Part shown: one piece after another, positions 1-13,300 of the stretch
Layout: each line of letters begins with the position of its first letter
Numbering within the stretch: the first letter of the stretch is position 1
From: Acanthopleura granulata
Lineage: Eukaryota; Mollusca; Polyplacophora; Chitonida; Chitonidae
Direction of reading: 5' to 3'
NCBI GenBank assembly: GCA_016165875.1
Contig: JABBOT010000080.1
Location: 47,326,032 to 47,390,031, forward strand
DNA: 64,000 bases
The notes under the pieces: generated by a model
Told to the model about the DNA's origin: nothing
The model's input: only the letters and a program-made list of their open reading frames with translations
The model's database searches: none
Translations under genes and position numbers: made by a program

Positions 1-263
1 ACTGTGATCATAACTGATGAACAGTGATGATATTTACATGAAGCATCAGTATTGTTCTGTTTGCATTTGTCAGTACTTTATGCATGAATGAATGATTATG
101 GCTTAATGCCACATTGGCAGTATCTTGGCCACATAGTGGTGAGATATTAATTTATGAGTTGGGTCAAATAAGGGAATTTCACTAGATCGGTTTATGGTAA
201 ATTAATACTGTTCATATAATATTTATGTGTTAACTGTCAAAAAAATTATACTTCTCGAGCATT

Positions 264-864
264 AGTCAACACAGCCCATTACTGACACTCCAGTACCAAT
301 AGTCAACACAGCCCATTACTGACACTCCTGTACCAATAGTCAACACAGCCCATTACTGACACTCCTGTACCAATAGTCAACACAGCCCATTACTGACACT
401 CCTGTACCAATGGTCAACACAGCCCATTACTGACACTCCTGTACCAATAGTCAACACAGCCCATTACTGACACTCCTGTACCAATAGTCAACACAGCCCA
501 TTACTGACACTCCAGTACCAATAGTCAACACAGCCCATTACTGACACTCCTGTACCAATAGTCAACACAGCCCATTACTGACACTCCTGTACCAATAGTC
601 AACACAGCCCATTACTGACACTCCTGTACCAATAGTCAACACAGCCCATTACTGACACTCCTGTACCAAGTCAACACAGCCCATTACTGACACTCCAGTA
701 CCAATAGTCAACACAGCCCATTACTGACACTCCTGTACCAATAGTCAACACAGCCCATTACTGACACTCCTGTACCAATAGTCAACACAGCCCATTACTG
801 ACACTCCAGTACCAATAGTCAACACAGCCCATTACTGACACTCCTGTACCAATAGTCAACACAG
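264..864. repeat. 37-bp minisatellite, 16 units (copy 1)
   Basis: Direct tandem repeat with core AGTCAACACAGCCCATTACT and an end TCCTGTACCAAT or TCCAGTACCAAT. Two marker units are visible: one starting GGTC (unit 5) and one preceded by a 2-base deletion (unit 12). There are no unique spacers, so it is not a CRISPR array. Confidence 0.95.
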
Positions 865-935
865 ACCTGTTGTCACCATTCACTGATAATCAATACAAAA
901 ACAATCATGGACAATCAAGTACCAACAGTCAACAC

Positions 936-1636
936 AGAACCTGCCCATTATAGACTCTTGTATACCGAGGGTGAGTGCAGAGCCTGCCCATTATAGACAC
1001 TCATATACCGTGGGTGAACGCAGAACCTGCCCATTATAGACTCTCGTATACCGAGGGTGAATGCAGAACCTGCCCATTATAGACACTCATATACCGAGGG
1101 TGAACGCAGAACCTGCCCATTATAGACTCTCATAGACCGAGGATGAATGCAGAACCTGCCCATTATAGACTCTCGTATACCGAGGGTGAACGCAGAACCT
1201 GCCCATTATAGACTCTTGTATACCAAGGGTGAACGCAGAACCTGCCCATTATAGACTCTCCTATACCGAGGGTGAACGTAGAACCTGCCCATTATAGACT
1301 CTTGTATACCGAGGGTGAACGCAGAACCTGCCCATTATAGACTCTTACACCGAGGGTGAATGCAGAACCTGCCCATTATAGACACTCGTATACCGAGGGT
1401 GAACGCAGAACCTGCCCATTATAGACACTCATATACCAAGGGTGAATGCAGAACCTGCCCATTATAGACTCTTGTATACCAAGGGCGAGTGCAGAGCCTG
1501 CCCATTATAGACTCTTGTATACCGAGGGTGAGTGCAGAGCCTGCCCATTATAGACTCTTGCATACCGAGGGTGAGCGCAGAACCTGCCCATTATAGACTC
1601 TTGTATACCGAGGGTGAATGCAGAACCTGCCCATTC
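936..1636. repeat. 43-bp minisatellite (copy 1)
   Basis: About 16 units with core GAACCTGCCCATTATAGACT and a variable end around GTATACCGAGGGTGAACGCA. It shares the CCCATTA core with the neighbouring 37-bp array, so the two may have a common origin. Confidence 0.93.
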
Positions 1637-3639
1637 TTGACATTCACCTACCATAGTCAACACCAAACCAGCCCATAACTCACAAACCGATGGTAAAGAC
1701 AGCACCAGACCATTATTGTCAAGGCCATCACAATGGCCAGCACTAAGGTAGAAGTCTTTGCATTTCATCTTTAAAATCAACCTGTTTGCCTTCATTTTAA
1801 CCTCAGGGATAAGCTGTTAATATTTTTCATGGCTGTCTGCTTGTCCCTTAAGTTTGTATGTATGTGTTTATGTATTTATGCTTGGGTTTTACGTCATACT
1901 TAACTTTGCATGTAAGTAATCCTGGTTAAGAGTTACTTGTAGATCATATGCTCCATTTTAATATTCCAATGTAAACTGCTCTATCCAGATGCTGATTGTT
2001 CAGAGTCACAGACACACATCTGCAATCATCTCGACACACACCTTCTCTGTAATCATCACGGATTTGTGTCATTGTTTAGTCAATACATGTACATCCATTT
2101 ACAAAACGTTCCACTGCTAGTCTAAGATTGACAAGAAATCTGCCTGAAGCAGTTAAAGAGTTAAAATTTCAACAAACAATAGCGTGCCAAAAATGTCACC
2201 AAGATGGCGACACAATAAGCAGAAGCCCAAGGCCTCTGTCAAAAAGAACTGCCATACTGTCATCAAAAAAAGAGCATATTTCATACTTAAAGCCAAATTA
2301 AAGGGACATGGTCGCCCAAATAGTAGGTATTTTTGCGTTATTACAGAATGACACGAGTATTAGGTATTTTTCTCAAGCAGTCAAACTTACTAAATTACAA
2401 AATTACAAAGTTTTCATTAATCGCACCACTAGCATTATACGTTCAGTGAATGTTTAAAAATTACAAAAACAAACGAAAACTCAAAAGTCTGCAGGAACAT
2501 TTAAATGAGCGGCTGATAATTTAGTGGAAATAGAGCCTGCACACAGCGCAAGGTAACTTCATATGTAAACAAATGTGGCTGATGACACGCGTAAAATAAG
2601 GAATTACGTCTCTCGTAACAGGATCAGCCAAAAAGAGGCGTAAAAGAGATCTCAGCAGGTTGACAAGCAAGTCTGTGGAGTTGTAATTGCTGGGCGGTTG
2701 TCGCAAAACCACTGTTTGATAGGTGGGTGCAAATGTCGTTGCAGTGGTGTTAACCCTCGAACAGACACATGTTTATGACTCAAAGTTCATAGAAGATTAT
2801 TGGTAACCTTTTCTCAATGCTGTTTAAGCTGCTGTACTCTCCATGTATCAAAATTTGAAATTATCCTAGTTCATGTAGCCAACTGACTGCTCCCAAATGC
2901 CTGCAGATATGTCCTTTCAGCTGAATACAGAACTTGCCTCTGCTCATACAAGCTACACACTCAATGAATATTTTTAACTTCAATGTGACTGATTTAGTTT
3001 ATGAACAAACTTCAAAAATTTTAGGCCAAATGCGATAAGTACAGTGGTCGAAAATGCTGGTAGAAGTCGTCTCTGGATTACATGTACACCTCCTTAAAAG
3101 TATACAATACTGACCTGAACTCTGAACATGCCATGTTATAGCTATTGAGTCAAATCAATGGCAAGAACTGAATAAAAAAACTGACAAGACGATCTTATCA
3201 CATATACCGATACTCATGTTCAAAACCACAACAGTACATGTTGATTTTTAACATGAGAACACTGAAACTGGCCACTAAGATCACTTTGAGATCAGCATCA
3301 TTGACTCCAGCTCCATAAAACAAAGGTATAAATAATTAAAATCACAGGGTAGGCCTACATGATTCTTGATTACAGGTAAATCCAGTCCAAGTTTGGGCTA
3401 TTCTCCCATCAATCAATTAAAAAAGTTCATATTTCACAGTTCAAGAAAACGGTTTTGTACACATTTGAATGTCAGCTGGTAAGAAAGTGGCCATTCAGAT
3501 TGGCTGCTGGCAATACTTTGTTCCAGGATGATACACTCTAGGTATCATGAGATGACTCAAGTTTACCATACAACTGTACCATGTCTGAGGCAGTTTGATT
3601 GTCTGCAGTCATCAACATTCTCGGCTTTCAGCTGTTCAG

Positions 3640-3955
3640 GGCCTACAACAAATACATCTGAGACATTCTGGTTTTCAACTATATTAAGGGGCTTTGACAC
3701 AAAATCTGAGATGTTTTTGGTTTTCAGCTGGCTAAGACACAATATCTGACAGATTCTGGGTTTTAAGCTAGCTAAGACACAATATCTGACAGATTCTGGG
3801 TTTTCTGCTGGTTGTGACACAAAATCTCAGGTATTTCAGGTTTTCAGCTGGCTATGACACAATATCTGACAGATTCTGGGTTTTCTGCTGGTTGTGACAC
3901 AAAATCTGAGGTATTTTAGGTTTTCAGCTGGCTATGACACAATATCTGGCCACGT
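3640..3955. repeat. 40-bp minisatellite at the DNAJC16 stop codon (copy 1)
   Basis: About 7-8 degenerate units with core GACACAATATCTGACAGATT and a GGTTTT(C/A)AGCTGGCTA end. The final unit includes the reverse complement of the DNAJC16 stop and last codons (3932-3950). Confidence 0.9.
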
Positions 3956-4346
3956 CTTGACTCGAATCCTCCTCACAGAACCATCAAATACACGATCCAT
4001 CCAATTTGACAACCCATCCAACAGATTCTCCTCAAATATTGGAGTGGATGCTTCAGTTTCTTGATTCCCTTTCTCATCATCCGTGCTGGAATCGTCTGTG
4101 TCATAAAGGCCCATGGCACGACCAACGTTAATTTTTTTGTTCTGTCTCATGTAGATGCGCGCTCTCTTGGGATGGTAGAGATAATAGTACTTCCTGAAAC
4201 CATTGATAGCTAGAACAGTACCGACGCAGTTGCGCACCTTCATATCATCCAGTGATGTGTGATTGTCTGTACTGTCCTCAAGGAGAGACTTATACCAGCC
4301 TAGAAAATGCTCCAACTGCAGGAAGGCAAACGTTAACCCACTGTAC
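3932..4346 (-). CDS. DNAJC16: DNAJC16 copy 1 exon 13: C-terminal domain and stop
   Basis: 415 bases, 137 codons and TAG at 3934-3932. Encodes YSGLTFAFLQLEHFLGWY, the conserved VGTVLAINGFRKYYYLYHPK block, an acidic patch (DTDDSSTDDEKG) and the end WMDRVFDGSVRRIRV..WPDIVS. Residue 764 is Thr here and Lys in copy 2. The last codons and stop overlap the edge of a 40-bp minisatellite. Confidence 0.95.
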
Positions 4347-7300
4347 CTACAACAAAAACAAAGGGCTTCATTGATGTTTTGGGGCGTACTCAAGAATATT
4401 TCACTTACACGACAGTGGCCAGCATTACGGTGGGAGGAAATTGGGCAGTGCCATTTGAGAAACTCACGACCAGATTAATAAACAACAGTAGAGACTGAGG
4501 AATAAAACATAAAAAACCTGTCACTGAACCTAGAACCGCCTGCTTCTGCATACGAATCACAAGTCAGGGTAATGTTTATTTCGGGTAATGCTTTTCTCTA
4601 CCTATACAAGAATATATTGAAACAAATTACTATTTGCCCCAGATAGGGAGATGCGGGATCAATCCCAGGTCGAGCCATGACAAAGACTTTAAAAATGGTA
4701 CTTGTTGCTGCCTCGCTTGGTGCTCAGCATAGAAGGGCTACAGCAAAGAAACAGGACTGGTCGGCTCTGTGTCAGTATAATGTGACCAGGTACCCCACCT
4801 AGTGGGGTGGGGTGTCTTTTCTGGTGTCTGCGACATGATGCTCCAGTGGCGGCAGCACTTTGTCTGCATGGACATACCCTGCCACAAGGACACACTACTG
4901 AAAAATTGTGGAGTGTGATGTAAAACCCAAGCACACTGTACATATTACTACATGTATATTTCACCTAATCTTTTTTTTACCACATTAAAAAAAGTACCAC
5001 ATTTCACTTCATTCTGATTGATTCACCCATCTTACAGGACCACTTAAGTGCTTTTTTGCAACATCTGATCACTTCCTTATCAGGAAAGTATTGACATCAA
5101 AAGTATCACTTTAAAGCTTCCGTGTGCTAGTGAAGCTGCATATTTACTGGTCATGTTTTAGGTGAAATGCAGCCTATATTCCTGTCTCCTCAAACAGCAC
5201 ACTATCCAAAAGTGCCATCATATCGCAGTCCCTTTTTGAACCTCTATGAGTTACCGTGAAACGCTGAGTAATCGTGTGCAAATGTATGTATTGAGGACCA
5301 CAACAAACAAAATACACATGAATGGGAATATACACACTGCAAACAAACCACATTTCTGTTTTTACACTGAAATTGACGATTAGACAACCTGAATTAGACC
5401 AAGGGGTTGGTTGGTGGGTTGATTAGCCCTAGATATCAGAATACAAGGCGCAGTCCTCCTGGTGGACATGCTCACTGAATAAGTGAAGCTATATACCACA
5501 AATTTAAGTTTTGCAGGATTTGAATTTGGAGCCACACTAACTTATCTGCACAGCTAAGTTTCACTACGCAGACTGGGCCATGTACTTGCTGTGTGTGACC
5601 TATACCTTAGCTGTCTAGAAGATTGGTTGATGATTAGGTTTTTGACTGGCTGGTGAGGAGATTGCCTGCTCTCTGAATGGCTAGTCCTCGTGCTCTGTGA
5701 TTGGTTGCTGTAGACCTTAAAATGGCCTGCTGGTTGGCCTAAAAGCCAGCCTTTTCACTGGCTAGTTTCAACAAAACTTGTGATCCTATAAAATATATTC
5801 AATCCCTTGAATTTCACTCAACAAACACAAGAAATTGCAATCATCAAGTTTTGTGTAACAATGTAGGGCACACTCTCCTCACATTTGAATGAGTTCTGTA
5901 AAGACAAAAATTTACATAATATGCAGCTTTCATGATTGAACACCTTCATCTGCAGCTTTCATGACTGAACACATTCACCTGCACCTTTCATGACTGAACA
6001 CTAGCTTTCATGACTGAACACATTCACCTGCAGCTTTCATGACTGAACACATTCACCTGCAGCTTTCATGATTGAACAGATTCACCTGCAGTTTTCACGA
6101 CTGAACACATTCATTTAAAATTTTCACAGAAAACTGTCTACCTTGAATGTGGGAACATAATCTCCACGAATCTCTGCAGCAGTTTGTCCCTGGAGGGTAA
6201 GTCGACCAGGAGGGTGACAGTGAGGCCTGTGTCTGCATGCCGCACAAGCATGTCGTAGGACTCGGCCCGCAGAGGATGAACATAGACCGTGTTGTCTTCA
6301 GTCCTGCAAATACCAAGCAAGACAATTGTCATTTGGGACAGAAAAAATCAGAGGGCAAAGTTGTACATGTAGTAACACTGGTACCAGAGAATCTCTGTTA
6401 CAATGAATAGAAACGCTGAACAGGGTTACATATGTAGGGCCTGTCACACCAACAAGGCTGTCTGCAACAGCAGGCTGAGATTAGCCAAAGGTTAGTGGTA
6501 GGACCTGTCACACCAACAAGGCTGTCTGCAGCAGTTGCCTGAGATAAGTCAAGGGTTAGTGGTAGGACCTGTCACACCCACAATACTGTCTGCAACAATG
6601 GACTGAGATGAGTCAAGGGTTAGCTGTAGCTGTCACATCCACAACGCTGCCTGTGGAAGCTGGCTTAGCTTAGTCAAGGGTTAGTTGTAGGGCCTGTCAC
6701 ACCCACAAAACTGTCTGCAGCAGTCGCCTGAGATAAGTCAAGGGTTAGTGGTAGGACCTGTCTGTAGAAGTTGTCATAGTTCAGGTAAGGGTTAGTTGTA
6801 TGACCTTTCACACCCACAAAACTGTCTGCAACAGCCACCTGAGATAAGTCAAGGGTTAGTGGTAGGACCTGTCACACCCACAATACTGTCTGCTGCAGCA
6901 GGCTGAGATAACTCAATGGCAGGACGTGTCACACTCACAAGACTGTTTGCTGCCTTGGGCTGAGATAAGTCAAGTCAGCAGCGTAGCGCATTCCATGCTA
7001 AGGATATTCTCACTTTATTACTTGTTCCTTGTCCCACCCAGCACATCATTTTGTCAGAAATAATAACTAAAGATGAACTTACCATAAAATCCAACCTAAT
7101 AATGCCTGAACCAATTTCCAAAATATTATGACGGGAAAGCAAAAAGTCAGGTTGTCATAGGCCTAATACACTGACCTGTTAGGTGGCCGTGGTTTAGCCT
7201 GTCGCGGGCGCATACGCTGAACGTTGGCTTCCTCATTCATCATCATTTTCTGCATGACATAGCCGAGCAGAAAAACGATGGCTGCAGAGAAGGTCAACAA

Positions 7301-10300
7301 ACTCCAGGTGGCAGAGTCATAGCTACAGGTAAAGAACAAAGAAACATTAATAAATAATCAAAAGTTGTGGAAGTAACTTCTACATCTAATATCAGGTTGT
7401 GGTTTACAGTTTTTGGAGACTTTCAGCTATGGGGCAGAAATATACAAGTGCTTCTGGCAGGCTTCAGACTTGTTTTAGACTGGTGAAAAGTTACTTAACT
7501 CCTACACATTACGTATCATAGTTAAGACGCTTAAAGAACAGGCTCTGACTAAATCACCCCTCTTGCGGTTACTCTCCTTTGTCACAGGAGCATTTTGGGA
7601 AGGTCACAGCAGTTAGGTAGGAGCTCTGAAAAAGGCTAACTAATACCAGCAATATCGAGTTTCAAAGCTAAAGCTTCATTTTTGAGGCCTACCTTTAACA
7701 GAGATGTATCTATTACTATGTGGCCAGGAAATGACCTAAGCTGGCTTATGGATTAAACAAACATTTGCCTTTATCTCTCGTAGAGAAGGACCAAATCCTA
7801 TGCTTTGCATGTACACAAATTTCTGTGACATTCAAACGGGTTTTGGATTTCTTACAATATGAAAGACGAGTTCACTTCACCTCAACTCTACATGAATAAT
7901 GTCATTTTCTTTCTACACTCTGTTCCGTATAAAATACTTGCTATTTTTACAACATAAAAAACAGGCAGCACAGATCCATTAGATGTGGTTCCACTTGTAA
8001 AAATTTCACGACTGAAAAACTATGCGAGTTTTAGTAGAAGCTCTACTGCTATTGCACGACAAGGCAGGTAATTCAGTGGGGCCGAGTTCATTGTTATCTT
8101 TCATTAACAGATGAGAAAGCAGTAGCCAATTGTGGACATTGTACAAACATCACCACTTACCCCATGATGAAATAAACTAAGCGTTCCCACCAGTCCAACA
8201 ACTTGTAAAATATCCGTGTAATTATACCCTGAAATGGAATAGCAGGTGGTTTGAATGTTTCACAGTAAAGCACCTGTTACAGGGGCATATCCCACAAACA
8301 ATAGCTTTCATCAGTAGAGAATGACATATTCAACATCAAACATATTGCAATTAAAGAAATACTTTGTTCACAATAAGAAACAGTATCTGTTAAATAGTAA
8401 GAAAACAATCTTTGTTATATCTACATTTTGTCTTTAGCACTGGATTCTCAGTTTAAAAATCAAAGGCTTTAGACATGTTTCTGTTTTATATTAGAAAAGT
8501 TCAACAAAAACAACACATCCGCCCACAACTCCAACGACTGGGAAACTATCCCGTTAACCTAACCCCCCCTCCTCCCACCCCACAATGAGTTATGAACTTT
8601 GATCACTAGGATAACAACACCTAATACAAACAAAATCAGCAGGGTGAAGGGAAGTTATACCAGGGCATGTTCATTGTAGAGCTCTGGCAGCAGGGCATGG
8701 TGTAACAACTTGGACTGAGTGCTGAGAAGATGTTCAAGACGTGCGTTCAAAGCTGTGATGCTTCTCTCCTGGTCAGTTTTGTCTTTAGGCCAGCCAGGCT
8801 CCAGCCATTCAAAGTTCAGATTCCTCTTGGCAAGTCTCCAGATTATTGCCACCTATCAAATCAACATATCACTCTTATTAGACACATGCTACTTACATAT
8901 GCATACACGCTACCTACATACAGTGTTTTTTCTGTTTCTTGGCTAAGTGACAATGATTCATCTACTGCCAGCATTGGAGAGAATGGGACATCACGCTAGA
9001 TACAAAACAAATTACCAAATAAAAGCTGCAGGGCAATGTTCTGAGTTTAGTTTCCACATTTACAGCTCTACCTCTGAGATCGGTTGGCCATGTTCTCAGC
9101 TTAGCTTCCGCATTTAACAGCTCTACCTCTGAGATCAGTTGGCCATGTTCTCAGCTTACCTTCCACATTTACAGCCCTACCTCTGAGATCGGTTGGCCAT
9201 GTTCTCAGCTTACCTTCCACATTTACAGCCCTACCTCTGAGATTGGTTGGCCATGTTCCCAGCTTAGCTTCCACATTTACAGGTCTACTTCTGAGTTTGG
9301 TTGCCATGTTCTCAGCTTAGCTTCCACATTTACCGTTCTACCTCTGAGATCAGTTGACCATGTTCCCAGCTTACCTTCCATATTTACAGGTCTAGCTCTG
9401 AATTTGGTTGCCATGTCCTCAGCTTACCTTCCATATTTACAGGTTTAGCTCTGAGTTTGGTTGCCATGTCCTCAGCTTACCTTCCATATTTACAGGTTTA
9501 GCTCTGAGTTTGGTTGCCATGTCCTCAGCTTACCTTCCATATTTACAGGTTTAGCTCTGAGTTTGGTTGCCATGTTCCCAGCTTAGCTTCCACATTTACT
9601 GCTCTACCTCTGAGATCAGTTGACCATGTTCCCAGCTTACCTTCCATATTTACAGGTCTAGCTCTGAGTTTGGTTGCCATGTCCTCAGCTTACCTTCCAT
9701 ATTTACAGGTCTACCTCTGAATTTGGTTGCCATGTTCCCAGCTTAGCTTCCACATTTACTGCTCTACCTCTGAGATCAGTTGACCATGTTCCCAGCTTAC
9801 CTTCCATATTTACAGGTTTAGCTCTGAGTTTGGTTGCCATGTCCTCAGCTTACCTTCCATATTTACAGGTTTAGCTCTGAGTTTGGTTGCCATGTCCTCA
9901 GCTTACCTTCCATATTTACAGGTCTACCTCTGAATTTGGTTGCCATGTTCCCAGCTTAGCTTCCACATTTACTGCTCTACCTCTGAGATCAGTTGACCAT
10001 GTTCCCAGCTTACCTTCCATATTTACAGGTCTAGCTCTGAGTATGGTTGCCATGTCCTCAGCTTACCTTCCATATTTACATTTTTGAACTGTTATATTTA
10101 AAAACCCTAAACTCAGTTCTGTCTCCTGTGCTGTCTTCAAAGGCTCAAAGCTGTCCGCGCGAAAAACTGGTTCCCTTGATCTTACAACAACTCTGAATTC
10201 ATATAACTTAATTATGTGGGAATAATACAGACCACAACATATAAAAGACCTGGACAGCATCCGAAATGAGGTGCCATTATTAAATCACGTGTTTCATTAC

Positions 10301-13300
10301 TAGGGTGGAGTCAGCAGCTCTTCTCAAACTTCAGACTTTCTTTCTTTCCAAAATACCTCCTTACAGTTATTTCTATTCATTATTAAAAGAAAAAAGTAAC
10401 GTTAAGACTGTCAAACAAGTTGCCAGTCGCCTTTTTCATAATGTATGTCTTTCTGGTTTCCTTCCAAACCTTCCATGAGCTTGTCTAATTTCAGTACGAT
10501 GTCAAGTGCAGGCGACTCAAATCAAAATGGCAGTTAGCAAAGTTTGGCTGGTTGTGGATGCACCATGTACATTTCAGTTAATTGTAACGATATGGCCTTT
10601 ATTAATCACCAATAATTACGTGAAATGAAGTCAGAATTATGTAGCTACTGGTTTGACAGGTTCAGGAGAGCACACTCAAAAACACTGACTTCCAGGTTTA
10701 TATGGAAGAATACAGAGTTGTATTTCTGAAAGCTACATGTATAAGCTGAGAAGTATGAAGCAGATCTCAGTCCTAGGTTTTCCCAAACATCACTGCAAAG
10801 GGCTATAGCAGAAGCATTGAAAATGGATTTGAGTATCCCTGACACTCAGTCACTCTGTATTAGACTAGTATTAAATGGCAAACATGATATACTCAATTTT
10901 GCAAAACTTCAAATATTACCATAATCTTGATGAATTTTCATGAAAACAACTGACCTTCAGAGTAGACTGGTTGACCGTGCTACCACGACCTTCCGACAAC
11001 ATTTGTATCCAGGATTTCTGAGTGTCCTCGAACATGTATGTCAATGTGACTTTGTCTCGAAAAGTAGTTAATTTTCTAGCAAACTTTCTAAATGTCGACC
11101 GAAAATAGTCATGTTCGGCTGAATTTCTGGTTACCAAAACAACACACAACCTGTTAAAAAAAAGATGAAAAATGTTAACTTTCAATATGATGAAGCTGGA
11201 AAAAATATCCGGTTTCTTGCATGTATGAAGTGAATCCTGCATTTTTAAATTTTTACATTAAGTCTAAAATCAGTTTAATACATGAACTTCTAGAGACCAA
11301 CACGTGGTGGTCAAAAATAAGGGAAAATATAAGATCAGATGTATTTGTTAGCATCATCATTAAGTCTGAATGGTTAAATGTTATGTCCAGGCAACAAAAC
11401 TTCTGAACAATTAAAAACGTAATAGTTCAAAGATCCCAAATCCAGTAATAATTACGTTTTTGCATTCATCTTAGATCACACACAAGCAAGAGGAAGTTGA
11501 CTGTTGTAGAGCTTACAGCACTAATTAACCTCTGTCAAATCTTACTTTCTCCTGCGAACACTCTCAGTCTCTGGACAGAGGTCGTCAAAATAACCCTGAC
11601 TGGAGAGCCTGGGGAGTGTCAGGAACTTGTTGGACTCCATGACTTCATCTAGGGTAGATCTTGGAATCTGATGCATCTGTTCAAATGGATAGAACATGAT
11701 GTTATTCATTTATTTAACTGAGCCTTTATGTTTTTGTCAAAATTTTCACGTAGACTTGCAACATTGTGGAAACCAGGAAATAGCTGAAAAACTGCAGATT
11801 TCAATCAGTAATAAAAAATGAACCTGTCGTTATGTGCAAAAGGATTGATTGATTTATTTATTTAATTGGTGTTTTACACTATACTCAAGAATATTTCACT
11901 TATGGTGGCAAGCATTATGGTAGGAGGAAACCCACGACCATCCAGGGGTTGCTGGCAGGCCTTTCAATGTAGGGCCGGCAAAGAAGCCAGCATGAGCTGG
12001 ACTTAAACTCACAGCCAGCGCATTGGTGGGAGAGTTATTACGCTACATCAGTGCGCTAACCAACTGATAGTGTACATTTTACCACCAAATTCTATATCAA
12101 CCTGTTCTATGCAGCCAACATTTTCAACAGTAATGATGATTGCTCCATTGGACATTCAAAAATTTTAAAATGGCGACCACAGGCTTCAGTAGTTTATGTA
12201 CTGATTAAAAGTTATAACCTGCCACTTTGTGAAGACAAATGAACTGTGAAGATTAGTGGTCAATGGCACTGAAGTCTGTTGTTCTTTAAGGAGGCCCAGC
12301 TGGTTATAGTCCGGACACCCCTTCACTGCTGCAGGGGATTAGCTCGATGCTGAGGTCGGAGCTATGAATACCACAAACAATGGGCAAACAAGCATATAAT
12401 ATTACCTCCTGTGGTTATCTGGCTTGCTTGGCCATTATCTTTGCACGCAAATGATGCTGTGTCTTCATTTTGCTTGGCCAAAATATTGTCTGTACTGAAC
12501 ACATGGTGAACTTGATCTTCCTTCACTCGTACATTTTGTTGTTGTTTCATCGATAATGGCAAACATGATTGACTGAATTTTCATACAGCTCAGCAGTCTG
12601 CCATTTACAGTCCAAAACTTTGTTAGTTATTTATACCTACATAGGCCAAACTGGCACATGGCTTACTAGGGCTGGACAGTAATGGGAAGAAAGTCCACCC
12701 ATCATACGTGCCCTGACCTGAATCTACTTCTGTAGGCACCTGTTAAATGCGTGAGGAATAAAGGCCTACTGCACACAACTTGAAATTTTTGAGTTATTAT
12801 TTTACCACAATTGTTATATTTCTACGAAATGTTTGTAGCAGAACACATTAGTGTTTTAACAATTATGTATACGATTATTATGTACATGTGTAGATTTCCT
12901 GGAACTTAATTCAGTTGTGATTTGGCCTGGTCTTCACAACCTGTCTTTTGTGGCCACCTGTCATATGCATCCACTTTTTACTCTTCCCTTCACTAGCTGC
13001 ATACAAGTTTGACTGTAGTATTAATGTCCTGTTCACATACATTCTTCTTAACATAACAGTCTTGTCTTTACAGAAATACACCTATACTAACCGACACAGT
13101 TGCTACCGGCAACTTAGGATCCTCTTTAAACATAAGCAAAGTTTCTTTTGATTGGTCAAGTCCATACTTTGACAGAATATCCTTTACATCTGGTGAGTAA
13201 AGGTGAACCAATGCTGATTTAATACGGCCTCTGCTTTTAAATGCACTCAGCAAGAATCGAGCGGGCGGGATGTCTTTACGAGAGAAAAAGATTGCCCGGA

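Larger units (their letters stand above)
1..3931. other. 3' flank of DNAJC16 copy 1
   Basis: Downstream side of DNAJC16. It holds two minisatellites (264-864 and 936-1636), about 1.9 kb of single-copy sequence without a credible ORF (1650-3640), and the 40-bp repeat touching the stop codon. Position 1 corresponds exactly to 46772 in the second copy, so the true left edge of the repeated block may lie outside the window. Confidence 0.7.

Noticed and set aside
264..864. CRISPR array
   Set aside because: Repeats of 37 bp abut each other without unique spacers, and the locus is plainly eukaryotic.
9101..10087. Several 66-68-codon ORFs on both strands in DNAJC16 intron 8
   Set aside because: They are repeat artefacts of the 53-bp array and change with unit number between the copies.
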